NCBI GenBank assembly: GCA_964584815.1
Contig: CAZPBO010000003.1
Coordinates: forward strand, 1-61,365
DNA length: 61,365 nucleotides
From: CAZPBO01 sp964584815
GTDB taxonomy: Bacteria; Planctomycetota; SKW154
Direction: 5' to 3'
Part shown: positions 17,431 through 26,263 of the stretch, in pieces
Position numbering within the stretch: the stretch's first letter is position 1
How the letters are laid out: each line of letters starts with the position of its first letter
Notes under the pieces: model-generated
The model's input: the letters and a program-made list of their open reading frames with translations, nothing else
Database searches by the model: none
What the model was told of the DNA's origin: nothing
Made by a program: the position numbers and the translations under genes

Positions 17431-17459
17431 CTTATAATGGGATATGTTTTCGGTGTCAA
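17431..17459 (-). promoter_or_regulatory. Near-consensus sigma-70 promoter of the small lipoprotein gene
   Basis: On the minus strand, TTGACA (17459-17454), a 17-base spacer and TATAAG (17436-17431). It is the best promoter match in the window and lies 43 bases upstream of the start codon. Confidence 0.75.
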
Positions 17460-17482
17460 GCCTTTCCATAAAAAGAGCGGAG

Positions 17483-17911
17483 TTATTGGGTTGGTATCTG
17501 CCGCCACCTCTCATACTCAACCAGAAGACGCTTAAGAGCCGCTCCCACTGTTCTGCTCAAAAATATCATCACCGCATCACAACCTGTTTCTTGATAGACC
17601 TTTTCGGCTTCGTTCATCGCTTTTATGTAGGTTTTGACGGCGGAGTCAAGAAGTTTTCTTTTACGGTGACGCTCCTTCACATCGCATTCCAGATAATTCT
17701 CTTTCAGCAATTCGCCTTCTTTTACCACCTCCTCCACTTTCCGCATCTTATCCATATATTCAAGGGGGAGTCCGGGATAGCGGCGTATGAACTGTTCTCT
17801 TGTGACAAACGGACGCCATCTACCGCTTGGGATGGTCTGTTTGTCTTTTGTGGTTGGCTGACTGACGACGCATCCTGCAAGAAGGCAGAGCAGCAGCATT
17901 GCTTTTCTCAT
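17483..17911 (-). CDS. Lipoprotein of unknown function in the M16 operon
   Basis: 142 residues. The lipoprotein signal 'MRKAMLLLCLLAGC' has its cysteine at 14. The mature chain is helical and charged ('LEYMDKMRKVEEVVKEGELLKENYLEC') with two further cysteines. I place the start at 17911, where ATGA overlaps the stop of the M16-like gene and AGGAGG stands upstream; an upstream in-frame extension has no ribosome site. Its coupling to the peptidase pair suggests a partner or inhibitor, but I recognise no family. Confidence 0.7.
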   Translation of the reverse strand: MRKAMLLLCLLAGCVVSQPTTKDKQTIPSGRWRPFVTREQFIRRYPGLPLEYMDKMRKVEEVVKEGELLKENYLECDVKERHRKRKLLDSAVKTYIKAMNEAEKVYQETGCDAVMIFLSRTVGAALKRLLVEYERWRQIPTQ

Positions 17912-19287
17912 TTTTTGCCTCCTAAGAGAGTGATTTTTGCGTTTTTGAGGGTGGCGGCGGCAGCGCGGCAAGCCTTTTCCTCTCCCACAAGCACCACGAC
18001 AAAGCCTTTGAGCGGCGCACAGGCGCGCCCTACCACCATAAAAGCGCTCGCATCCGCCTCTGCCACCTTCCTGCGATACTCCTTTATATACTCCTCACCC
18101 AACCCCTCTAAGTCCAGAAACATCCAGCGCCACAACGCTCTGAAGCAGGAGTTAAAGCGATGCAGGAAAAGAGCCTGAAAGTAGTTTTTTATGTATGAGA
18201 ACGCTTCTTTTGTTGGCGGGAATCGGGCAACAGAGCGGGCGGCTTTGAGGAGGCGAGGGAGGGCTTGGGCGGCGCGCTCTTTTTCCGTTCGGGCGTAGGC
18301 GAAAAAAACCGCCGCAGCGGGAACATAACTGGCGCCAGCACTGTAGGCTAATCCCGCCTCACGCACCGCAAGGTTTATACGCGTCGCCATACAGTAGCGC
18401 ACCATCTCCACAACAGCCCTCATCGGGTCACCGCGCATCGGTCCACTCCACGCCGCGCACATCGCCACCTGCTCCAACCCCTCCCGTGCCACTATCACAA
18501 CACGCACCCTGTCTTCTATCCACCCGAAAGGCGCCCCCTTCCATTCCACACCACGCGGCAGACCTTCAAGCATCTTCTCAAACCGCCCAACCATACCCTC
18601 ATCAGCGCATCCAGCGATTCCCGCAACGCAGTTTCCGCCAACAAAGAAACGCCTATGCCACGCCAGCAAATCTTTCCGCTTCAGTTTCTCAATATCTTCA
18701 GGACGACCGTAAAGCGGCTTTCCGCGGGTGGGGGAGAGGGTGGCGAGTGCCGTTATCCGTGCAGCGTTTTCGGAATGCTCAAACCACCGCTTCACTATCG
18801 TCACAACCGCCTTCTTTTCGCGCTCAAGCATTTCGCTCTCAAAATGGGGGTTTTTAATGACCGCAGAGAGCAGCGCAAGCCCTTTTTCAAACTCTTCCTT
18901 AAGCACACAGAGGCGCAGAACGATATAGTCGCGCCCCACATCGCAATGCAACTCTCCGCCAAGGTCGTCAAGTGCTCTTTTAACTTGTGCGGCGCTTAAG
19001 TTTCCCGCCCCGCAGGTCAGCAGCGTTCTACTCACAAGGTAGGCGAGTCCGTTTTTGCCTTCTGTGTCTGCGACCGCACCGCCGCGAAACGCCACCACCA
19101 CCTCCACAAGCGGCGTCTTCGCGTCTGTCAGACGGTAAAAGTGCACCCCGTTCTTGAGCGTTTTGCGTTGGGGCTTTGGCGGCTTAAAATTCCCCCAATG
19201 AAGCGGTAAATCTTCAGGGCGCTTGGCTTCCTGCCCGAAACACAGCGCAAACACGGCAACAATCGCAGCAGCAACGCCGACCCTCAT
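17908..19287 (-). CDS. M16-family peptidase-like protein, zinc site missing
   Basis: 459 residues with a Sec signal 'MRVGVAAAIVAVFALCFGQ'. The fold markers of M16 are present: 'TLKNGVHFYRLTDAKTPLVEVVVAFRGGAVADTEGKNGLAYLVSRTLL' in the first domain and a second-domain pattern further on. Where active enzymes have HxxEH, it has 'NGLAYLVSR', so it cannot bind zinc in the usual way. The next gene upstream has the intact site. This matches the known active/inactive pairing in M16B peptidases (for example PqqL-like pairs and mitochondrial MPP). The start overlaps the stop of the active partner by four bases. Confidence 0.85.
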   Translation of the reverse strand: MRVGVAAAIVAVFALCFGQEAKRPEDLPLHWGNFKPPKPQRKTLKNGVHFYRLTDAKTPLVEVVVAFRGGAVADTEGKNGLAYLVSRTLLTCGAGNLSAAQVKRALDDLGGELHCDVGRDYIVLRLCVLKEEFEKGLALLSAVIKNPHFESEMLEREKKAVVTIVKRWFEHSENAARITALATLSPTRGKPLYGRPEDIEKLKRKDLLAWHRRFFVGGNCVAGIAGCADEGMVGRFEKMLEGLPRGVEWKGAPFGWIEDRVRVVIVAREGLEQVAMCAAWSGPMRGDPMRAVVEMVRYCMATRINLAVREAGLAYSAGASYVPAAAVFFAYARTEKERAAQALPRLLKAARSVARFPPTKEAFSYIKNYFQALFLHRFNSCFRALWRWMFLDLEGLGEEYIKEYRRKVAEADASAFMVVGRACAPLKGFVVVLVGEEKACRAAAATLKNAKITLLGGKK

Positions 19288-20729
19288 CGCTTCTCCATCC
19301 AGACAACGGTTGCGTTGGAGCGGCGCAGGTATTTGCGTGCCACCTCCTTTATCTTCTGGGGAGTCACTTTCTCAAAGCGGCGCAGGAGAGCAAAACCCAG
19401 ACGCCACGAGCCACCCACCACCTCATAGAAACCAAGCCTCCTTGCAAGCCCTGCGTTATCGCACATCTCTTTCAGAGCGCGAAAACGCAACCGCTTTGCC
19501 GCCCGCTTCAATTCGTCCTCACCAACACCTTGCCGTCTTATCCGCTCTATCTCATCCCATATCGCCGCCTCAATTTTGGCAAGAGGTGCGCCTTCAGCAA
19601 CCATAGCCCGCAGCACAAGCAAATCGGGATAGCGCGAATCACGGTTGCTCCAAGAGACATATGCAGCAAGGCTCTCTTTCTCCACAAGGCGTTTGTGGAG
19701 GCGGGATGTGTATCCGCCGGCGAGAATTTGTCCGAGGAGTTCTGTGGCAGGGAAATCGGGGTGGCGCACGGATGGTCTATGGAAAGCGAGGGCGAGACGG
19801 GGCGCCCACATCCCTCTGATGACGGCGCGGCGCTCCGCTCCCTGCTGTGGCTCTGTCACCTCCAACTCTCCACGCCGTCTACCCGCACGAATACGCCCCA
19901 GATACGCCTCACATATACGCTTTGCATCGTCCGCCTTTACGCCACCCACGACGACGACAACCATATTGGCGCCGCAGTAAAATCGGCGGAACTGCTCCCG
20001 CAGGCGCTTTATATCGGCGAACCGCACATCGCGCTCATAGCCTATTATGGGGTGACCATAAGGATGGTTGGAAAAGGCAAGGACGCGGAGTTCGGCATTC
20101 AGCCGTCCCCACCCGCTGTCAAAGACCCTCTGACGCATCTCCTCAAGCACAATCTGGCGCTCCTCCCAGAAGGAGCGGAAAGTGGGGTCTGTAAAGCGCT
20201 GACTTTCGGCAAGCGCCCAGTGTTTGAGGTGTGCGGCGGGGATACGGCAGTAATATGCGGTCCAGTCATAAGATGTGGAACCGTTGATGGCGACGGCGCC
20301 GATGTAGTGCAGCGCATCGTGAAAATCACGCGGCACTGTCAGACACACAAGGCGCTTTCTCAACTCCTCAACGCGCGCACGCAACCGCGCCAATCTTCCC
20401 GAATCCGGGTGCGCCTTTTTTGCTTCTGCGTCGTATGCGGCTGTTGCCGCCTCCATCTTCGCAAGCAGTCCCTTCTCCTTCCGCCAGTCGCGGGTTCCGA
20501 TATAGGGCGTGCCGTTGAAGAGGAGATGCTCAATGAGGTGTGCGGCACCGCGCTGGTCGGGCGCATCGTCCATACTGCCCGTTCTGAACCAAATCTGCAC
20601 GGCAACGGTAGGGGTGGAACGCTCCACAACCAGCAACTTCGCGCCGTTTTTAAGAGTGAACTCGCGCACATCGTTCTGTTGCGCCGCCACAACACCCACA
20701 AAAAGAGCGGCAATACATCCAAGGCGCAT
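19284..20729 (-). CDS. M16-family zinc metallopeptidase, catalytic partner
   Basis: 481 residues, secreted (signal 'MRLGCIAALFVGVVAAQ'). The inverted zinc motif HxxEH is present as 'GAAHLIEHLLFNGT', and the third ligand Glu lies in 'QIVLEEMRQRVFD'. An insertion of about 60 residues rich in Glu, Ala and Arg follows the zinc motif. The C-terminal half repeats the fold ('GGYTSRLHKRLVEKESLAAYVSW'). M16 enzymes cut short peptides in a closed chamber. I chose ATG at 20729, where GGGAGGGGAG stands directly upstream, over an ATG 24 bases earlier. It forms an operon with the inactive homologue and a lipoprotein. Confidence 0.92.
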   Translation of the reverse strand: MRLGCIAALFVGVVAAQQNDVREFTLKNGAKLLVVERSTPTVAVQIWFRTGSMDDAPDQRGAAHLIEHLLFNGTPYIGTRDWRKEKGLLAKMEAATAAYDAEAKKAHPDSGRLARLRARVEELRKRLVCLTVPRDFHDALHYIGAVAINGSTSYDWTAYYCRIPAAHLKHWALAESQRFTDPTFRSFWEERQIVLEEMRQRVFDSGWGRLNAELRVLAFSNHPYGHPIIGYERDVRFADIKRLREQFRRFYCGANMVVVVVGGVKADDAKRICEAYLGRIRAGRRRGELEVTEPQQGAERRAVIRGMWAPRLALAFHRPSVRHPDFPATELLGQILAGGYTSRLHKRLVEKESLAAYVSWSNRDSRYPDLLVLRAMVAEGAPLAKIEAAIWDEIERIRRQGVGEDELKRAAKRLRFRALKEMCDNAGLARRLGFYEVVGGSWRLGFALLRRFEKVTPQKIKEVARKYLRRSNATVVWMEKR

Positions 20730-20742
20730 CAACTCCCCTCCC

Positions 20743-20772
20743 TTGACTTCCATCTTACACTGCCGTTATCAT
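20743..20772 (+). promoter_or_regulatory. Promoter of the glycosyltransferase gene, overlapping a divergent promoter
   Basis: TTGACT, 18 bases, TATCAT. The predicted start of transcription near 20780 leaves a short leader containing GGGAAG before the GTG at 20797. Confidence 0.5.
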
Positions 20773-20780
20773 CGGTGCAA
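20752..20780 (-). promoter_or_regulatory. Promoter of the M16 operon
   Basis: On the minus strand TTGCAC (20780-20775), 17 bases, TAAGAT (20757-20752). It overlaps the glycosyltransferase promoter on the other strand almost completely, so the two polymerase sites probably exclude each other. Confidence 0.5.
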
Positions 20781-20796
20781 GTTTTGGGAAGATGTT

Positions 20797-22353
20797 GTGC
20801 TGGACAGTCGGCGTTTGAGGTTGGCAACAGTTGTGTGTATTGGTGGGATTGCGCGGCTTTTTGCGGCGGCAACAACGCTCACTATTGCCGTTGACGGGGT
20901 GGTTTATATGCGCCAAGCGCGCCTGCTTGACGCAGGACACCTGAAGCAGGCGCTCGCCATTCCATACCACATAGGCTATGCCGCCTGCGTCTGTGCAACC
21001 CACAAACTCCTGCCTCTCCCCAGCACCCCTGAAGGCTGGGAACTGGCGGGACAGGTGGTCTCCCTTATCACAGGCTTTGTCACAATCTTTGTCTTGTGGA
21101 AGATAGGCGAAGAGGTCTTCGGCGAGGAGGCAGGGTTTTGGTGTGGACTTGCGGCGGCGCTCAATGTGCAACTGGTGCGTTTCTCCGCTCAGGTCCGCTC
21201 GGAAGCCTTGTTCTTCCTGCTTCTGTGCGGCGCGCTTCTTTTTGCAATCAGATTCTTAAAAGGACAAACCGTCTGGAACGCAGCCATGTGTGGTCTCCTA
21301 ACCGTTTTGGGATATCTTGTGCGTCCCGAAGCGTTGCTTGTCGGAGTTCTGTTTTCTGCTTTCTGTATCGTGCTGTTTTTTGCAAGGCTGCTGCAGAAGA
21401 GGAAGGATGGGTGGCGTTATGCCGCGGGTCTGGGCGCACTTGTCGGCGTCGTCACACTCTGTGTTTTGCCGCATCTTTACGCGATACGACCTTTCGGTGG
21501 AGTGGGCAAAGAGAAGGGAAGTCTGAAACTCACCCTGAAACGGGACCCTTTATGGCTGTTTGAGCGGCAGGTGGCGGAGCGTGACTATGTCGCAACAGAG
21601 GAGGGGGTTGAGCAACATTATGTTGTGCCGCATACCAGGCTGAAAAATTTCCTCAAGCGATATGCGTCAAACATCGGGGAAGGAGCACACATTCTTGCAT
21701 CACGGGTGCTGCATCCTGTTCTTGCGCTGCTTGTTCTGTTCGGACTTTTGGGGATTTTCGGAAGGATGAAGCATCACCGCAGCGGAACCTTGTTTTTGCT
21801 CATCAGTGCGGTGGGTTACTTTCTGCTGGTCTCGCTTTTCGGCGTGACACACCGCCATCTGACTCAGACGGCGCTCTTTCTGCTGCCGTTCTGCGGGGTG
21901 GGAGTTGTATGGCTCAAGGAGCGCCTGAAGCGACGGCAAAGGTTGTTGTGGCTTCTGGCTATTGTGGCGGCGGGGTTGCTTCTGGGACGACTTGTCGTGG
22001 CACGCCACAGCGGCTACCTCGCGGAGCGTCAAGCAGGACTCTTCCTCCGCCAGAATGTGCCGCCTTTTTACCGCATCGCCTGTCGCCTGCCACGCCTCGT
22101 CTATTACTCCGACCTGACCTGCGTCGGCGAGATACAGGCACCAAAAGGGGAAGGATACCGCATAAGGAGAAGAAAACTTGAGTGGCTTCTGAAGGAGGGA
22201 TGCGAATTGGTGGCGGTGGACGCCGCACCGCTGACGCCAGAAGACAGAGACTATATCCTCAAACACAAGCGCCTCACTGTGATGGGTCGGTTTCGTGTGC
22301 CGCCCCAAGACATAATAGTCCTGCGCGTGCTCCCCCCGCCAAAGAAACGCTAA
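20797..22353 (+). CDS. Polytopic membrane glycosyltransferase-like protein (GT39/DPM type)
   Basis: About 518 residues with roughly ten membrane helices. The layout is that of ArnT/PMT-like GT-C enzymes: an early acidic motif 'AVDGVVYMRQARLL' just after the first helix (the catalytic Asp loop), a 'RFSAQVRSEALFFLLL' segment and 'LGYLVRPEALLVGV' (the RPE motif seen in this superfamily), then a soluble C-terminal domain. Such enzymes move a sugar from a lipid carrier to a lipid or protein at the outer face of the inner membrane; donor and acceptor are unknown. The start is GTG at 20797, by its position after the promoter and GGGAAG. TTG codons at 20815 and 20821 are alternatives. Confidence 0.75.
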   Translation: MLDSRRLRLATVVCIGGIARLFAAATTLTIAVDGVVYMRQARLLDAGHLKQALAIPYHIGYAACVCATHKLLPLPSTPEGWELAGQVVSLITGFVTIFVLWKIGEEVFGEEAGFWCGLAAALNVQLVRFSAQVRSEALFFLLLCGALLFAIRFLKGQTVWNAAMCGLLTVLGYLVRPEALLVGVLFSAFCIVLFFARLLQKRKDGWRYAAGLGALVGVVTLCVLPHLYAIRPFGGVGKEKGSLKLTLKRDPLWLFERQVAERDYVATEEGVEQHYVVPHTRLKNFLKRYASNIGEGAHILASRVLHPVLALLVLFGLLGIFGRMKHHRSGTLFLLISAVGYFLLVSLFGVTHRHLTQTALFLLPFCGVGVVWLKERLKRRQRLLWLLAIVAAGLLLGRLVVARHSGYLAERQAGLFLRQNVPPFYRIACRLPRLVYYSDLTCVGEIQAPKGEGYRIRRRKLEWLLKEGCELVAVDAAPLTPEDRDYILKHKRLTVMGRFRVPPQDIIVLRVLPPPKKR

Positions 22354-22369
22354 CCTCACCTATCAAGTC

Positions 22370-23821
22370 TCATTTGCTGCCGAACATCCCCTTACCTGTT
22401 GCGATAACCAGTTCCTTGCCGCCACCGATGACGGGTGTTGTCGCTTTCTTCAGAAACAGGATGGCAAAACAGGTGTTGGAAAGTGCTGAAACCATACCAT
22501 CAGAAGACCAGGAGCCGTCAGCGCGCTGCGCCCTTAACAAGAAGTTCGCCCCCTCTTCGTACCAGTCGTGCTTGCCGAAGCGCAGGCAAAGTGAGAGAAC
22601 ACCTGCACGCTCAAGACCGTAAAGGTAGTAATAATGCCACATACCTGGGCGACCAGGGTTTGTGGTGACGGTGAAGTTGTGCGCAAGCCAAGCCGCGCCG
22701 TCCCGTATCGCCTTGTTTATCTTCTCCTTATTCTGCTTGTAGTATGCGGAGCCTTCAAGTGCGGCTTTGCATATCACAAGTGCCGCCACGCCGCTTGTCG
22801 TCATTGAGCCGCAGTAAGGCTCGTTGCCCTCACTGCGGTAACGCCAGCCACGCGCATACATCTTCTTCTTCTCCGCACCGTATTTGCGCTTCTTCTTGTA
22901 AGGATTTATCGCGACCGTCCTGGATTTGCGCAACTCCTCCGCCGTAGCACCCGCTCTCGCCTCCTTCTTGTACATATCGGACAACTGCCTGCGCACCTGT
23001 TTCTCAATCTTCTTCAGGTGACTTATGTCAAAGTCGGCGGCGGGAACAGGAAACCACGGAACCTCCGGTCCACTTGCCTCCTGATTCTTCAAACAGTATT
23101 CAACAACCTTAATCCATGTCTGCTGCGGAATCTGTATCCCGAGCCTGTGCGCCTCGTGCAGCGCCAGCATCGCATACTGGGTGTTGGAGAAGTCCTCCGA
23201 CTCTTGGTCAGGTTGTGTGGCGCCCGGCATCGGACCAGGATAACGCCAGATGTTCTTCTGCTGATGCTGAAGGAGCCACCTAACAGCATCCTCCATAAGT
23301 TTTCTATCAGCGGGAGTGGCTCTTTTGCGCCACGATTTGCGTTTGCGCTCCTCAGGACTCTCCTTAAGCGCCTTGGTCTTTAAGCGCGCTATCTTTTTGG
23401 GGTCGGTCTCCTTCTCTATCTTCTTCTCAATGTCGTTTTTGGGCTGGTAAAGCGCCGAAAGCGCCAGAATGAGGCAGGAGACGCTGTAGACCCGCTTGAA
23501 AGGCTGTTTCCGCAGCCACGCAAACCCCTTCTTTATGACGGGGTCTGATGGCGGCACGCCCGCTTTGAGCAGGGCAAAAAGAACCAATGCTGTGGTGCCG
23601 TCAGGATAGAGCGCTTCAAGGGGCTGCCCGATACCGCCTGCCGCGGCAGCCTGCCCCGCTTTCACCACCCAAAAACCCTCCGCGGTCTGCTGCGCCTTCA
23701 GCCACGCCACCCCTCTCTTCACCGCCGCCTCAACACGGTCCTTGCTCACACCCTTGCCCGCCTGCTGACCAAACATCATACCGCCGCACACAACAAGCAC
23801 AACCACCAAAAGCCAGCGCAT
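22370..23821 (-). CDS. Secreted prenyltransferase/squalene-cyclase-like toroid repeat protein
   Basis: 483 residues with a Sec signal 'MRWLLVVVLVVCGGMMFGQ'. It contains alpha-alpha toroid repeats: 'VKRGVAWLKAQQTAEGFWVV', 'PDGTTALVLFALLKAGVP', 'DAVRWLLQHQQKN', 'NTQYAMLALHEAHRLG', 'AWLAHNFTV' and 'LLRAQRADGSWSS'. This fold is shared by terpene cyclases, prenyltransferases and complement C3-like proteins. The cyclase DXDD motif is not seen, so an enzymatic role is doubtful. Secreted proteins of this type are common in Planctomycetota. The start is ATG at 23821, seven bases after GGAGG. It follows the DUF1570-like peptidase in the same direction, 57 bases apart. Confidence 0.85.
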   Translation of the reverse strand: MRWLLVVVLVVCGGMMFGQQAGKGVSKDRVEAAVKRGVAWLKAQQTAEGFWVVKAGQAAAAGGIGQPLEALYPDGTTALVLFALLKAGVPPSDPVIKKGFAWLRKQPFKRVYSVSCLILALSALYQPKNDIEKKIEKETDPKKIARLKTKALKESPEERKRKSWRKRATPADRKLMEDAVRWLLQHQQKNIWRYPGPMPGATQPDQESEDFSNTQYAMLALHEAHRLGIQIPQQTWIKVVEYCLKNQEASGPEVPWFPVPAADFDISHLKKIEKQVRRQLSDMYKKEARAGATAEELRKSRTVAINPYKKKRKYGAEKKKMYARGWRYRSEGNEPYCGSMTTSGVAALVICKAALEGSAYYKQNKEKINKAIRDGAAWLAHNFTVTTNPGRPGMWHYYYLYGLERAGVLSLCLRFGKHDWYEEGANFLLRAQRADGSWSSDGMVSALSNTCFAILFLKKATTPVIGGGKELVIATGKGMFGSK

Positions 23822-23878
23822 CACTCTGCCTCCTTAAACAGCACATCTATTATACAAAACCGCCCCTTTTTTCTTCCA

Positions 23879-25087
23879 TCATTTAAGGAGTGAAAAATTG
23901 GTCAGCGCTTCCTCCTGCTCCTTCTTCAGCAACCCCACATCCTGCGGTTTGCATTCAAATTTAAGGCGATAAAGGAAGCGCTCCGTTGCCAGCCAGACCT
24001 CCTTCACGCAGACCGCGCCCACCCTTCTCTGCGATGTGAATTCAACGCAGACCGCTTTTCTGCCCGCCACTTCTGCATCGCTCTTTTTCGCATCGGTCAG
24101 TTTCTTAAGCCGCTCTTGCGCCGCCTCCTCTGCACTCAAGCCGTATGTGTTGGGATATGCAGCCACAGAAAACCGCGCCCACGGATTCTTCCGCCAATAC
24201 ACCACCGCCTCCGCACCCTCAAGCAGTTTATCAATGCTTATACGCCACCTCTTGCCCGGCGACCGCGTCTTAAAACCCAGCATCTTGCTTTTGTAGGTTT
24301 TGCCTATTGCCACCCCTGTAGGCGGAATGTAAAGGCGCAAAACGAAGCGGCGAAACTCCTTCTGCAGACGCTTCAAATCCCAGCCTGTTTTGTCCTTAAT
24401 CGCCTTGAGAAAGTCGCCTGTCTTAACGGGTGCCTTTTTCGCCGCCTCAAGGCAGGCAAGCAGCGCCTTCTTGCAGGCGGGTCTTTTCAGCAGAAAGTAT
24501 ATGAATGTTCCGGCGTAGGCGTAATGGCGTGATTTGAGGTCTGATGTTTCAAAAAGCGTCTTGAGCGCCATATCCTGTTTGCGCTCGGTCTCCACCCGCA
24601 CAAGCGCCAGACGCGCATAAAGCGGTTTTCTGAACTTCGCGCCGCCCTTTGTAGGATAAATGCCCTCACAACAGACCGCCATCCCCTCAAGGAGCCACGG
24701 CGGTAGCCTGCCCCGCCCCCCAAAAAGCGCGTGTTGGTAGGCGTGCGTCAACTCGTGCGCCAGAGTCTGAAATGTCCCCCCTGTCTGACTGAAGACCCCA
24801 TAATATGTGACTATGCGGCGGGCAGAATGGATATATACCCCACCGCTTGTCGCACGCAACCCCACCCTCTCCTGCATCTCCTTACGGTTACCGAATATCC
24901 AGACCTCAACAGGCGGAAACTTCTCCAACTTCATATAGAGCCTCTGCAACTCCGAAAGCGCCGCCTCAAGAAAAGAACCATAACGCTCAAGACGCCCCTT
25001 CTCCACATCCGACTTTATGCGGAAATGCTCTGTCCTCACCTCATTTGCAAACTGAACCTGAAACAAAAAAATGACGGCAACCAGCAT
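23879..25087 (-). CDS. Secreted zinc metallopeptidase-like protein (DUF1570-like)
   Basis: 402 residues. The signal peptide begins 'MLVAVIFLFQVQFA'. The N-terminal region 'TEHFRIKSD' followed by a helix and 'PPVEVWIFGNRKEMQ' leads to 'TLAHELTHAYQHALFGG', a HExxH-type site written HELTH, and 'PPWLLEGMAVCCEG', where the Glu is the likely third ligand. This is the gluzincin layout of DUF1570 proteins found in Planctomycetota. A helical domain and a C-terminal beta domain follow. I chose ATG at 25087 after AGGAAGG; an in-frame TTG at 25111 is possible. The substrate is unknown. Confidence 0.85.
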   Translation of the reverse strand: MLVAVIFLFQVQFANEVRTEHFRIKSDVEKGRLERYGSFLEAALSELQRLYMKLEKFPPVEVWIFGNRKEMQERVGLRATSGGVYIHSARRIVTYYGVFSQTGGTFQTLAHELTHAYQHALFGGRGRLPPWLLEGMAVCCEGIYPTKGGAKFRKPLYARLALVRVETERKQDMALKTLFETSDLKSRHYAYAGTFIYFLLKRPACKKALLACLEAAKKAPVKTGDFLKAIKDKTGWDLKRLQKEFRRFVLRLYIPPTGVAIGKTYKSKMLGFKTRSPGKRWRISIDKLLEGAEAVVYWRKNPWARFSVAAYPNTYGLSAEEAAQERLKKLTDAKKSDAEVAGRKAVCVEFTSQRRVGAVCVKEVWLATERFLYRLKFECKPQDVGLLKKEQEEALTNFSLLK

Positions 25088-25210
25088 AAACCTTCCTGCA
25101 AAAGCGCCCAACAGATATACGCTGCAGAACCGCTTCTATTTTAACCCAAATCGCCTGTTGCAGAAAAGAGCGACACGGGTTAATCTTATTATGGAAGCGG
25201 GGACTGAAAT

Positions 25211-26263
25211 ATGGAGAAAGGTAGCAAACTGGGCGAATATGTTTTGGAGGAGAAGGTGGGAGAGGGGGGATTCTGCGAGGTGTGGCGGGGACGGCATGTG
25301 ATGCTGGGTGAAGTTGTGGCGCTCAAGGTCGCAACCGATGAGAAGATGGCAGACTTCCTGCGGCGTGAAGGGACGCTACAACATCGCCTTGAGCACAACA
25401 ATATAGTGCGCGTTCTGGGTGGCGATGTGGAAAGCCATCCTCCCTATCTTGTGACAGAGTTTATGGAAGGGGGCAGCCTACGCAAACTGCTGAAAGAGCG
25501 TGGTAGGTTGCAACCTGATGAAGCGATAAGGGTGGTGGCGGATGTGGCAGCAGGGTTGCAGTTCGCCCATCAGAAAGGGGTGGTGCATCGGGATGTGAAA
25601 CCGGAAAACATTCTGTTTGATGGAGACGGCACAGCAAAAGTGGGGGATTTTGGTTTCTGGCGCTTCTTTGAGGAGCAAAGGACGCACAGGAATTTGTCTC
25701 TTTCGTTTCTTTCAACGCAGGAGGTGGTGGGCGGCACACTTGAATATATGAGTCCGGAACAGAGACGGGGTGAGCCACCTGCGCCGGCGGACGATGTCTA
25801 CTCGCTCGGTGTTGTGCTGTTTGAATGTTTGACAGGGCGTCTGCCCGCGCCCGGCGATAAAATCTCAGACTTTGTTGAGGTCGGGGAGGAGGTTGATGCG
25901 GCATTTGCAGGAGCGTTCGTGCGGCGACAGAAAAGATTTCGGGACATCGCCTCCTTCATAAATGCGCTGCGCACAAAAACTTGGCGCTCCCCGTCCAAGC
26001 CAAAACACCACCGCATATTCGCAGAAGAGGAAAAGAGCAAAACGCTGCCAAAAGATGTGGAGGAGGCAACAAAGGTGGCGGTGGGCTTTCTGCGTAATGT
26101 GGGGGGCGATGTGGACGAAAGCGACCTGCGCTCCTTCCAGCGCCGCGGAGACACGCTCGTTCTCCTTATCTCAGAACGGCTCGGTGCTGTAGAATTTCTC
26201 TATACTGTCTCCGTCAAAAAGGGGGAAGTGGTAGAATATAAAAGGAGACGACGGAGGAGGTGA
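25211..26263 (+). CDS. Hanks-type Ser/Thr protein kinase
   Basis: 350 residues, cytoplasmic. The kinase domain is complete: glycine loop 'VGEGGFCEVWRG', ATP Lys39 in 'VVALKV', catalytic loop HRDVKPEN (Asp128, Asn133), 'GDFGFW' (residues 145-150) and the activation/P+1 segment 'GGTLEYMSPEQRRG'. There is no transmembrane segment. The C-terminal 90 residues are unrelated to known sensor domains and end in a run of six arginines. The next gene is a free-standing FHA domain that starts immediately after the stop, so kinase and phospho-threonine reader are made together. Confidence 0.94.
   Translation: MEKGSKLGEYVLEEKVGEGGFCEVWRGRHVMLGEVVALKVATDEKMADFLRREGTLQHRLEHNNIVRVLGGDVESHPPYLVTEFMEGGSLRKLLKERGRLQPDEAIRVVADVAAGLQFAHQKGVVHRDVKPENILFDGDGTAKVGDFGFWRFFEEQRTHRNLSLSFLSTQEVVGGTLEYMSPEQRRGEPPAPADDVYSLGVVLFECLTGRLPAPGDKISDFVEVGEEVDAAFAGAFVRRQKRFRDIASFINALRTKTWRSPSKPKHHRIFAEEEKSKTLPKDVEEATKVAVGFLRNVGGDVDESDLRSFQRRGDTLVLLISERLGAVEFLYTVSVKKGEVVEYKRRRRRR

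Noticed and set aside
19530..20894. Plus-strand open frame of 454 codons
   Set aside because: It lies antisense to the M16 peptidase with HLIEH and has no motif or ribosome site.
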